From contig CALSFV010000216.1 of NCBI GenBank assembly GCA_943737045.1, positions 1,302,001 to 1,366,000 of the forward strand: DNA of 64,000 nucleotides, read 5' to 3'. Under the pieces are notes generated by a model. That model searched no databases and had not been told where the DNA came from. It saw only the letters and a list, made by a program, of their open reading frames with translations. Position numbers and translations under genes: made by a program. This stretch comes from Parapristionchus giblindavisi (Eukaryota > Nematoda > Chromadorea > Rhabditida > Diplogasteridae). Positions 37,601 to 50,800 of the stretch are shown piece after piece (within the stretch, counting starts at the first letter, position 1; each line of letters opens with the position of its first letter).

Positions 37601-40600
37601 TTGTGTTGATTCCACAATGCCCAAAGTACAAAAGTAGCTTTCACTTTGATAAGACCAAAAGAATACCTGACATGAAAAATTTTCTGCTAGACCCAGCGTG
37701 TCATATACCAAACGAAAGAGCAAAAAATTCTGAGTATTTTGCAACGTTCCATGTTGAACAACGGCCGCTCCAGCCGAATTAACAACATTGAACCATGCAT
37801 TTTTAGCATTAAAGAATTCGTGACACGCCAATATTTAATCTAAACTTATCGTAGCATATACCACGTGAAAGAGCAAAAAATTCTGAATAATCTACACTTC
37901 AGTTCATGTCAAACTGTAATCTTGTGTTGATTCCACAATGCCCAAAGTACAAAAGTAGCTTTCACTTTGATAAGACCAAAAGAATACCTGACATGAAAAA
38001 TTTTCTGCTAGACCCAGCGTGTCATATACCAAACGAAAGAGCAAAAAATTCTGAGTATTTTGCAACGTTCCATGTTGAACAACGGCCGCTCCATCCGAAT
38101 TAACAACATTGAACCATGCATTTTTAGCATTAAAGAATTCGTGACACGCCAATATTTAATCTAAACTTATCGTAGCATATACCACGTGAAAGAGCAAAAA
38201 ATTCTGAATAATCTACACTTCAGTTCATGTCAAACTGTAATCTTGTGTTGATTCCACAATGCCCAAAGTACACAAGTAGCTTTCACTTTGATAAGACCAA
38301 AAGAATACCTGACATGAAAAATTTTCTGCAAGACCCAGCGTGTCATATACCAAACGAAAGAGCAAAAAATTCTGAGTATTTTGCAACGTTCCATGTTGAA
38401 CAACGGCCGCTCCAGCCGAATTAACAACATTGAACCATGCATTTTTAGCATTAAAGAATTCGTGTCACGCCAATATTTAATCTAAACTTATCGTAGCATA
38501 TACCACGTGAAAGAGCAAAAAATTCTGAATAATCTACACTTCAGTTCAAGTCAAACTGTAATCTTGTGTTGATTCCACAATGCCTAAAGTACAAAAGTAG
38601 CTTTCACTCTGATAAGACCAAAAGAATACCTGACATGAAAAATTTTCTGCTAGACCCAGCGTGTCATATACCAAACGAAAGAGCAAAAAATTCTGAGTAT
38701 TTTGCAACGTTCCATGTTGAACAACGGCCGCTCCATCCGAATTAACAACATTGAACCATGCATTTTTAGCATTAAAGAATTCGTGACACGCCAATATTTA
38801 ATCTAAACTTATCGTAGCATATACCACGTGAAAGAGCAAAAAATTCTGAATAATCTACACTTCAGTTCATGTCAAACTGTAATCTTGTGTTGATTCCACA
38901 ATGCCCAAAGTACAAAAGTAGCTTTCACTTTGATAAGACCAAAAGAATACCTGACATGAAAAATTTTCTGCTAGACCCAGCGTGTCATATACCAAACGAA
39001 AGAGCAAAAAATTCTGAGTATTTTGCAACGTTCCATGTTGAACAACGGCCGCTCCATCCGAATTAACAACATTGAACCATGCATTTTTAGCATTAAAGAA
39101 TTCGTGACACGCCAATATTTAATCTAAACTTATCGTAGCATATACCACGTGAAAGAGCAAAAAATTCTGAATAATCTACACTTCAGTTCATGTCAAACTG
39201 TAATCTTGTGTTGATTCCACAATGCCCAAAGTACACAAGTAGCTTTCACTTTGATAAGACCAAAAGAATACCTGACATGAAAAATTTTCTGCAAGACCCA
39301 GCGTGTCATATACCAAACGAAAGAGCAAAAAATTCTGAGTATTTTGCAACGTTCCATGTTGAACAACGGCCGCTCCAGCCGAATTAACAACATTGAACCA
39401 TGCATTTTTAGCATTAAAGAATTCGTGTCACGCCAATATTTAATCTAAACTTATCGTAGCATATACCACGTGAAAGAGCAAAAAATTCTGAATAATCTAC
39501 ACTTCAGTTCAAGTCAAACTGTAATCTTGTGTTGATTCCACAATGCCTAAAGTACAAAAGTAGCTTTCACTCTGATAAGACCAAAAGAATACCTGACATG
39601 AAAAATTTTCTGCTAGACCCAGCGTGTCATATACCAAACGAAAGAGCAAAAAATTCTGAGTATTTTGCAACGTTCCATGTTGAACAACGGCCGCTCCATC
39701 CGAATTAACAACATTGAACCATGCATTTTTAGCATTAAAGAATTCGTGACACGCCAATATTTAATCTAAACTTATCGTAGCATATACCACGTGAAAGAGC
39801 AAAAAATTCTGAATAATCTACACTTCAGTTCATGTCAAACTGTAATCTTGTGTTGATTCCACAATGCCCAAAGTACAAAAGTAGCTTTCACTTTGATAAG
39901 ACCAAAAGAATACCTGACATGAAAAATTTTCTGCTAGACCCAGCGTGTCATATACCAAACGAAAGAGCAAAAAATTCTGAGTATTTTGCAACGTTCCATG
40001 TTGAACAACGGCCGCTCCATCCGAATTAACAACATTGAACCATGCATTTTTAGCATTAAAGAATTCGTGACACGCCAATATTTAATCTAAACTTATCGTA
40101 GCATATACCACGTGAAAGAGCAAAAAAATCTGAATAATCTACACTTCAGTTCAAGTCAAACTGTAATCTTGTGTTGATTCCACAATGCCTAAAGTACGAA
40201 AGTAGCTTTCACTCTGATAAGACCAAAAGAATACCTGACATGAAAAATTTTCTGCTAGACCCAGCGTGTCATATACCAAACGAAAGAGCAAAAAATTCTG
40301 AGTATTTTGCAACGTTCCATGTTGAACAACGGCCGCTCCATCCGAATTAACAACATTGAACCATGCATTTTTAGCATTAAAGAATTCGTGACACGCCAAT
40401 ATTTAATCTAAACTTATCGTAGCATATACCACGTGAAAGAGCAAAAAATTCTGAATAATCTACACTTCAGTTCATGTCAAACTGTAATCTTGTGTTGATT
40501 CCACAATGCCCAAAGTACACAAGTAGCTTTCACTTTGATAAGACCAAAAGAATACCTGACATGAAAAATTTTCTGCTAGACCCAGCGTGTCATATACCAA

Positions 40601-41112
40601 ACGAAAGAGCAAAAAATTCTGAGTATTTTGCAACGTTCCATGTTGAACAACGGCCGCTCCAGCCGAATTAACAACATTGAACCATGCATTTTTAGCATTA
40701 AAGAATTCGTGTCACGCCAATATTTAATCTAAACTTATCGTAGCATATACCACGTGAAAGAGCAAAAAATTCTGAATAATCTACACTTCAGTTCAAGTCA
40801 AACTGTAATCTTGTGTTGATTCCACAATGCCTAAAGTACAAAAGTAGCTTTCACTCTGATAAGACCAAAAGAATACCTGACATGAAAAATTTTCTGCTAG
40901 ACCCAGCGTGTCATATACCAAACGAAAGAGCAAAAAATTCTGAGTATTTTGCAACGTTCCATGTTGAACAACGGCCGCTCCAGCCGAATTAACAACATTG
41001 AACCATGCATTTTTAGCATTAAAGAATTCGTGTCACGCCAATATTTAATCTAAACTTATCGTAGCATATACCACGTGAAAGAGCAAAAAATTCTGAATAA
41101 TCTGTACTTCAG
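34694..41112 (+). repeat. HOR zone: 642-bp and 963-bp repeats
   Basis: A pair (CTCCATCCG unit, then CTGCAAGACC unit) occurs at 34694 and 35336. A trio starting with TTGCACAACGG occurs at 36299 and 37262. A second trio (CTCCATCCG, CTGCAAGACC, CAAGTC) occurs at 37904 and 38867 and begins again at 39830. Neighbouring copies look nearly identical. Confidence 0.82.
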
Positions 41113-44100
41113 TTCAAGTCAAACTGTAATCTTGTGTTGATTCCACAATGCCTAAAGTACAAAAGTAGCTTTCACTCTGATAAGACCAAAAGAATACCTG
41201 ACATGAAAAATTTTCTGCTAGACCCAGCGTGTCATATACCAAACGAAAGAGCAAAAAATTCTGAGTATTTTGCAACGTTCCATGTTGAACAACGGCCGCT
41301 CCATCCGAATTAACAACATTGAACCATGCATTTTTAGCATTAAAGAATTCGTGACACGCCAATATTTAATCTAAACTTATCGTAGCATATACCACGTGAA
41401 AGAGCAAAAAATTCTGAATAATCTACACTTCAGTTCATGTCAAACTGTAATCTTGTGTTGATTCCACAATGCCCAAAGTACACAAGTAGCTTTCACTTTG
41501 ATAAGACCAAAAGAATACCTGACATGAAAAATTTTCTGCTAGACCCAGCGTGTCATATACCAAACGAAAGAGCAAAAAATTCTGGGTATTTTGCAACGTT
41601 CCATGTTGAACAACGGCCGCTCCATCCGAATTAACAACATTGAACCATGCATTTTTAGCATTAAAGAATTCGTGACACGCCAATATTTAATCTAAACTTA
41701 TCGTAGCATATACCACGTGAAAGAGCAAAAAATTCTGAATAATCTACACTTCAGTTCATGTCAAACTGTAATCTTGTGTTGATTCCACAATGCCCAAAGT
41801 ACACAAGTAGCTTTCACTTTGATAAGACCAAAAGAATACCTGACATGAAAAATTTTCTGCAAGACCCAGCGTGTCATATACCAAACGAAAGAGCAAAAAA
41901 TTCTGAGTATTTTGCAACGTTCCATGTTGAACAACGGCCGCTCCAGCCGAATTAACAACATTGAACCATGCATTTTTAGCATTAAAGAATTCGTGTCACG
42001 CCAATATTTAATCTAAACTTATCGTAGCATATACCACGTGAAAGAGCAAAAAATTCTGAATAATCTACACTTCAGTTCAAGTCAAACTGTAATCTTGTGT
42101 TGATTCCACAATGCCTAAAGTACAAAAGTAGCTTTCACTCTGATAAGACCAAAAGAATACCTGACATGAAAAATTTTCTGCTAGACCCAGCGTGTCATAT
42201 ACCAAACGAAAGAGCAAAAAATTCTGAGTATTTTGCAACGTTCCATGTTGAACAACGGCCGCTCCATCCGAATTAACAACATTGAACCATGCATTTTTAG
42301 CATTAAAGAATTCGTGACACGCCAATATTTAATCTAAACTTATCGTAGCATACACCACGTGAAAGAGCAAAAAATTCTGAATAATCTACACTTCAGTTCA
42401 TGTCAAACTGTAATCTTGTGTTGATTCCACAATGCCCAAAGTACACAAGTAGCTTTCACTTTGATAAGACCAAAAGAATACCTGACATGAAAAATTGTCT
42501 GCTAGACCCAGCGTGTCATATACCAAACGAAAGAGCAAAAAATTCTGAGTATTTTGCAACGTTCCATGTTGAACAACGGCCGCTCCAGCCGAATTAACAA
42601 CATTGAACCATGCATTTTTAGCATTAAAGAATTCGTGTCACGCCAATATTTAATCTAAACTTATCGTAGCATATACCACGTGAAAGAGCAAAAAATTCTG
42701 AATAATCTACACTTCAGTTCAAGTCAAACTGTAATCTTGTGTTGATTCCACAATGCCTAAAGTACAAAAGTAGCTTTCACTCTGATAAGACCAAAAGAAT
42801 ACCTGACATGAAAAATTTTCTGCTAGACCCAGCGTGTCATATACCAAACGAAAGAGCAAAAAATTCTGAGTATTTTGCAACGTTCCATGTTGAACAACGG
42901 CCGCTCCAGCCGAATTAACAACATTGAACCATGCATTTTTAGCATTAAAGAATTCGTGTCACGCCAATATTTAATCTAAACTTATCGTAGCATATACCAC
43001 GTGAAAGAGCAAAAAATTCTGAATAATCTGTACTTCAGTTCAAGTCAAACTGTAATCTTGTGTTGATTCCACAATGCCTAAAGTACAAAAGTAGCTTTCA
43101 CTCTGATAAGACCAAAAGAATACCTGACATGAAAAATTTTCTGCTAGACCCAGCGTGTCATATACCAAACGAAAGAGCAAAAAATTCAGAGTATTTTGCA
43201 ACGTTCCATGTTGAACAACGGCCGCTCCATCCGAATTAACAACATTGAACCATGCATTTTTAGCATTAAAGAATTCGTGACACGCCAATATTTAATCTAA
43301 ACTTATCGTAGCATATACCACGTGAAAGAGCAAAAAATTCTGAATAATCTACACTTCAGTTCATGTCAAACTGTAATCTTGTGTTGATTCCACAATGCCC
43401 AAAGTACACAAGTAGCTTTCACTTTGATAAGACCAAAAGAATACCTGACATGAAAAATTTTCTGCTAGACCCAGCGTGTCATATACCAAACGAAAGAGCA
43501 AAAAATTCTGGGTATTTTGCAACGTTCCATGTTGAACAACGGCCGCTCCATCCGAATTAACAACATTGAACCATGCATTTTTAGCATTAAAGAATTCGTG
43601 ACACGCCAATATTTAATCTAAACTTATCGTAGCATATACCACGTGAAAGAGCAAAAAATTCTGAATAATCTACACTTCAGTTCATGTCAAACTGTAATCT
43701 TGTGTTGATTCCACAATGCCCAAAGTACACAAGTAGCTTTCACTTTGATAAGACCAAAAGAATACCTGACATGAAAAATTTTCTGCTAGACCCAGCGTGT
43801 CATATACCAAACGAAAGAGCAAAAAATTCTGGGTATTTTGCAACGTTCCATGTTGAACAACGGCCGCTCCATCCGAATTAACAACATTGAACCATGCATT
43901 TTTAGCATTAAAGAATTCGTGACACGCCAATATTTAATCTAAACTTATCGTAGCATATACCACGTGAAAGAGCAAAAAATTCTGAATAATCTACACTTCA
44001 GTTCATGTCAAACTGTAATCTTGTGTTGATTCCACAATGCCCAAAGTACACAAGTAGCTTTCACTTTGATAAGACCAAAAGAATACCTGACATGAAAAAT

Positions 44101-47100
44101 TTTCTGCAAGACCCAGCGTGTCATATACCAAACGAAAGAGCAAAAAATTCTGAGTATTTTGCAACGTTCCATGTTGAACAACGGCCGCTCCAGCCGAATT
44201 AACAACATTGAACCATGCATTTTTAGCATTAAAGAATTCGTGTCACGCCAATATTTAATCGAAACTTATCGTAGCATATACCACGTGAGAGAGCAAAAAA
44301 TTCTGAATAATCTACACTTCAGTTCAAGTCAAACTGTAATCTTGTGTTGATTCCACAATGCCTAAAGTACAAAAGTAGCTTTCACTCTGATAAGACCAAA
44401 AGAATACCTGACATGAAAAATTTTCTGCTAGACCCAGCGTGTCATATACCAAACGAAAGAGCAAAAAATTCTGAGTATTTTGCAACGTTCCATGTTGAAC
44501 AACGGCCGCTCCATCCGAATTAACAACATTGAACCATGCATTTTTAGCATTAAAGAATTCGTGACACGCCAATATTTAATCTAAACTTATCGTAGCATAT
44601 ACCACGTGAAAGAGCAAAAAATTCTGAATAATCTACACTTCAGTTCATGTCAAACTGTAATCTTGTGTTGATTCCACAATGCCCAAAGTACACAAGTAGC
44701 TTTCACTTTGATAAGACCAAAAGAATACCTGACATGAAAAATTTTCTGCTAGACCCAGCGTGTCATATACCAAACGAAAGAGCAAAAAATTCTGAGTATT
44801 TTGCAACGTTCCATGTTGAACAACGGCCGCTCCAGCCGAATTAACAACATTGAACCATGCATTTTTAGCATTAAAGAATTCGTGTCACGCCAATATTTAA
44901 TCTAAACTTATCGTAGCATATACCACGTGAAAGAGCAAAAAATTCTGAATAATCTACACTTCAGTTCAAGTCAAACTGTAATCTTGTGTTGATTCCACAA
45001 TGCCTAAAGTACAAAAGTAGCTTTCACTCTGATAAGACCAAAAGAATACCTGACATGAAAAATTTTCTGCTAGACCCAGCGTGTCATATACCAAACGAAA
45101 GAGCAAAAAATTCTGAGTATTTTGCAACGTTCCATGTTGAACAACGGCCGCTCCAGCCGAATTAACAACATTGAACCATGCATTTTTAGCATTAAAGAAT
45201 TCGTGTCACGCCAATATTTAATCTAAACTTATCGTAGCATATACCACGTGAAAGAGCAAAAAATTCTGAATAATCTACACTTCAGTTCAAGTCAAACTGT
45301 AATCTTGTGTTGATTCCACAATGCCTAAAGTACAAAAGTAGCTTTCACTCTGATAAGACCAAAAGAATACCTGACATGAAAAATTTTCTGCTAGACCCAG
45401 CGTGTCATATACCAAACGAAAGAGCAAAAAATTCTGAGTATTTTGCAACGTTCCATGTTGAACAACGGCCGCTCCAGCCGAATTAACAACATTGAACCAT
45501 GCATTTTTAGCATTAAAGAATTCGTGTCACGCCAATATTTAATCTAAACTTATCGTAGCATATACCACGTGAAAGAGCAAAAAATTCTGAATAATCTGTA
45601 CTTCAGTTCAAGTCAAACTGTAATCTTGTGTTGATTCCACAATGCCTAAAGTACAAAAGTAGCTTTCACTCTGATAAGACCAAAAGAATACCTGACATGA
45701 AAAATTTTCTGCTAGACCCAGCGTGTCATATACCAAACGAAAGAGCAAAAAATTCAGAGTATTTTGCAACGTTCCATGTTGAACAACGGCCGCTCCATCC
45801 GAATAAACAACATTGAACCATGCATTTTTAGCATTAAAGAATTCGTGACACGCCAATATTTAATCTAAACTTATCGTAGCATATACCACGTGAAAGAGCA
45901 AAAAATTCTGAATAATCTACACTTCAGTTCATGTCAAACTGTAATCTTGTGTTGATTCCACAATGCCCAAAGTACACAAGTAGCTTTCACTTTGATAAGA
46001 CCAAAAGAATACCTGACATGAAAAATTTTCTGCTAGACCCAGCGTGTCATATACCAAACGAAAGAGCAAAAAATTCTGGGTATTTTGCAACGTTCCATGT
46101 TGAACAACGGCCGCTCCATCCGAATTAACAACATTGAACCATGCATTTTTAGCATTAAAGAATTCGTGACACGCCAATATTTAATCTAAACTTATCGTAG
46201 CATATACCACGTGAAAGAGCAAAAAATTCTGAATAATCTACACTTCAGTTCATGTCAAACTGTAATCTTGTGTTGATTCCACAATGCCCAAAGTACACAA
46301 GTAGCTTTCACTTTGATAAGACCAAAAGAATACCTGACATGAAAAATTTTCTGCTAGACCCAGCGTGTCATATACCAAACGAAAGAGCAAAAAATTCTGG
46401 GTATTTTGCAACGTTCCATGTTGAACAACGGCCGCTCCATCCGAATTAACAACATTGAACCATGCATTTTTAGCATTAAAGAATTCGTGACACGCCAATA
46501 TTTAATCTAAACTTATCGTAGCATATACCACGTGAAAGAGCAAAAAATTCTGAATAATCTACACTTCAGTTCATGTCAAACTGTAATCTTGTGTTGATTC
46601 CACAATGCCCAAAGTACACAAGTAGCTTTCACTTTGATAAGACCAAAAGAATACCTGACATGAAAAATTTTCTGCAAGACCCAGCGTGTCATATACCAAA
46701 CGAAAGAGCAAAAAATTCTGAGTATTTTGCAACGTTCCATGTTGAACAACGGCCGCTCCAGCCGAATTAACAACATTGAACCATGCATTTTTAGCATTAA
46801 AGAATTCGTGTCACGCCAATATTTAATCGAAACTTATCGTAGCATATACCACGTGAGAGAGCAAAAAATTCTGAATAATCTACACTTCAGTTCAAGTCAA
46901 ACTGTAATCTTGTGTTGATTCCACAATGCCTAAAGTACAAAAGTAGCTTTCACTCTGATAAGACCAAAAGAATACCTGACATGAAAAATTTTCTGCTAGA
47001 CCCAGCGTGTCATATACCAAACGAAAGAGCAAAAAATTCTGAGTATTTTGCAACGTTCCATGTTGAACAACGGCCGCTCCATCCGAATTAACAACATTGA

Positions 47101-47854
47101 ACCATGCATTTTTAGCATTAAAGAATTCGTGACACGCCAATATTTAATCTAAACTTATCGTAGCATATACCACGTGAAAGAGCAAAAAATTCTGAATAAT
47201 CTACACTTCAGTTCATGTCAAACTGTAATCTTGTGTTGATTCCACAATGCCCAAAGTACACAAGTAGCTTTCACTTTGATAAGACCAAAAGAATACCTGA
47301 CATGAAAAATTTTCTGCTAGACCCAGCGTGTCATATACCAAACGAAAGAGCAAAAAATTCTGAGTATTTTGCAACGTTCCATGTTGAACAACGGCCGCTC
47401 CAGCCGAATTAACAACATTGAACCATGCATTTTTAGCATTAAAGAATTCGTGTCACGCCAATATTTAATCTAAACTTATCGTAGCATATACCACGTGAAA
47501 GAGCAAAAAATTCTGAATAATCTACACTTCAGTTCAAGTCAAACTGTAATCTTGTGTTGATTCCACAATGCCTAAAGTACAAAAGTAGCTTTCACTCTGA
47601 TAAGACCAAAAGAATACCTGACATGAAAAATTTTCTGCTAGACCCAGCGTGTCATATACCAAACGAAAGAGCAAAAAATTCTGAGTATTTTGCAACGTTC
47701 CATGTTGAACAACGGCCGCTCCAGCCGAATTAACAACATTGAACCATGCATTTTTAGCATTAAAGAATTCGTGTCACGCCAATATTTAATCTAAACTTAT
47801 CGTAGCATATACCACGTGAAAGAGCAAAAAATTCTGAATAATCTACACTTCAGT
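41113..47854 (+). repeat. HOR zone: six-, eight- and seven-unit repeats
   Basis: Each block opens with a unit preceded by ATCTGTACTTCAG and carrying CAAGTC. Block starts are about 41113, 43039 and 45607, giving lengths of 1926, 2568 and 2247 bp. The shared order is opener, CTGGGTATTT unit, CTGCAAGACC unit, CAAGTC unit, ACACAAG unit, CAAGTC/GTGTCACG unit. The second and third blocks have a doubled CTGGGTATTT unit, and the second also has a doubled final unit. The ATCGAAAC and GTGAGAGAGC changes mark the CTGCAAGACC unit in the last two blocks. Confidence 0.85.
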
Positions 47855-50800
47855 TCAAGTCAAACTGTAATCTTGTGTTGATTCCACAATGCCTAAAGTA
47901 CAAAAGTAGCTTTCACTCTGATAAGACCAAAAGAATACCTGACATGAAAAATTTTCTGCTAGACCCAGCGTGTCATATACCAAACGAAAGAGCAAAAAAT
48001 TCAGAGTATTTTGCAACGTTCCATGTTGAACAACGGCCGCTCCATCCGAATTAACAACATTGAACCATGCATTTTTAGCATTAAAGAATTCGTGACACGC
48101 CAATATTTAATCTAAACTTATCGTAGCATATACCACGTGAAAGAGCAAAAAATTCTGAATAATCTACACTTCAGTTCATGTCAAACTGTAATCTTGTGTT
48201 GATTCCACAATGCCCAAAGTACACAAGTAGCTTTCACTTTGATAAGACCAAAAGAATACCTGACATGAAAAATTTTCTGCTAGACCCAGCGTGTCATATA
48301 CCAAACGAAAGAGCAAAAAATTCTGGGTATTTTGCAACGTTCCATGTTGAACAACGGCCGCTCCATCCGAATTAACAACATTGAACCATGCATTTTTAGC
48401 ATTAAAGAATTCGTGACACGCCAATATTTAATCTAAACTTATCGTAGCATATACCACGTGAAAGAGCAAAAAATTCTGAATAATCTACACTTCAGTTCAT
48501 GTCAAACTGTAATCTTGTGTTGATTCCACAATGCCCAAAGTACACAAGTAGCTTTCACTTTGATAAGACCTAAAGAATACCTGACATGAAAAATTTTCTG
48601 CTAGACCCAGCGTGTCATATACCAAACGAAAGAGCAAAAAATTCTGAGTATTTTGCAACGTTCCATGTTGAACAACGGCCGCTCCAGCCGAATTAACAAC
48701 ATTGAACCATGCATTTTTAGCATTAAAGAATTCGTGACACGCCAATATTTAATCTAAACTTATCGTAGCATATACCACGTGAAAGAGCAAAAAATTCTGA
48801 ATAATCTACACTTCAGTTCATGTCAAACTGTAATCTTGTGTTGATTCCACAATGCCCAAAGTACAAAAGTAGCTTTCACTCTGATAAGACCAAAAGAATA
48901 CCTGACATGAAAAATTTTCTGCTAGACCCAGCGTGTCATATACCAAACGAAAGAGCAAAAAATTCTGAGTATTTTGCAACGTTCCATGTTGAACAACGGC
49001 CGCTCCAGCCGAATTAACAACATTGAACCATGCATTTTTAGCATTAAAGAATTCGTGTCACGCCAATATTTAATCTAAACTTATCGTAGCATATACCACG
49101 TGAAAGAGCAAAAAATTCTGAATAATCTGTACTTCAGTTCAAGTCAAACTGTAATCTTGTGTTGATTCCACAATGCCTAAAGTACAAAAGTAGCTTTCAC
49201 TCTGATAAGACCAAAAGAATACCTGACATGAAAAATTTTCTGCTAGACCCAGCGTGTCATATACCAAACGAAAGAGCAAAAAATTCTGAGTATTTTGCAA
49301 CGTTCCATGTTGAACAACGGCCGCTCCATCCGAATTAACAACATTGAACCATGCATTTTTAGCATTAAAGAATTCGTGACACGCCAATATTTAATCTAAA
49401 CTTATCGTAGCATATACCACGTGAAAGAGCAAAAAATTCTGAATAATCTACACTTCAGTTCATGTCAAACTGTAATCTTGTGTTGATTCCACAATGCCCA
49501 AAGTACACAAGTAGCTTTCACTTTGATAAGACCAAAAGAATACCTGACATGAAAAATTTTCTGCTAGACCCAGCGTGTCATATACCAAACGAAAGAGCAA
49601 AAAATTCTGGGTATTTTGCAACGTTCCATGTTGAACAACGGCCGCTCCAGCCGAATTAACAACATTGAACCATGCATTTTTAGCATTAAAGAATTCGTGT
49701 CACGCCAATATTTAATCTAAACTTATCGTAGCATATACCACGTGAAAGAGCAAAAAATTCTGAATAATCTACACTTCAGTTCAAGTCAAACTGTAATCTT
49801 GTGTTGATTCCACAATGCCTAAAGTACAAAAGTAGCTTTCACTCTGATAAGACCAAAAGAATACCTGACATGAAAAATTTTCTGCTAGACCCAGCGTGTC
49901 ATATACCAAACGAAAGAGCAAAAAATTCTGAGTATTTTGCAACGTTCCATGTTGAACAACGGCCGCTCCAGCCGAATTAACAACATTGAACCATGCATTT
50001 TTAGCATTAAAGAATTCGTGACACGCCAATATTTAATCTAAACTTATCGTAGCATATACCACGTGAAAGAGCAAAAAATTCTGAATAATCTACACTTCAG
50101 TTCATGTCAAACAGTAATCTTGTGTTGATTCCACAATGCCCAAAGTACAAAAGTAGCTTTCACTCTGATAAGACCAAAAGAATACCTGACATGAAAAATT
50201 TTCTGCTAGACCCAGCGTGTCATATACCAAACGAAAGAGCAAAAAATTCTGAGTATTTTGCAACGTTCCATGTTGAACAACGGCCGCTCCAGCCGAATTA
50301 ACAACATTGAACCATGCATTTTTAGCATTAAAGAATTCGTGACACGCCAATATTTAATCTAAACTTATCGTAGCATATACCACGTGAAAGAGCAAAAAAT
50401 TCTGAATAATCTACACTTCAGTTCATGTCAAACTGTAATCTTGTGTTGATTCCACAATGCCCAAAGTACAAAAGTAGCTTTCACTCTGATAAGACCAAAA
50501 GAATACCTGACATGAAAAATTTTCTGCTAGACCCAGCGTGTCATATACCAAACGAAAGAGCAAAAAATTCTGAGTATTTTGCAACGTTCCATGTTGAACA
50601 ACGGCCGCTCCAGCCGAATTAACAACATTGAACCATGCATTTTTAGCATTAAAGAATTCGTGACACGCCAATATTTAATCTAAACTTATCGTAGCATATA
50701 CCACGTGAAAGAGCAAAAAATTCTGAATAATCTACACTTCAGTTCATGTCAAACTGTAATCTTGTGTTGATTCCACAATGCCCAAAGTACAAAAGTAGCT

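Noticed and set aside
21047..46918. 63-codon frames in mosaic units
   Set aside because: They open with TTG and exist only because the mosaic tract (or a single TAA change) removes one stop. The excess of third-position changes is too small to argue for coding.
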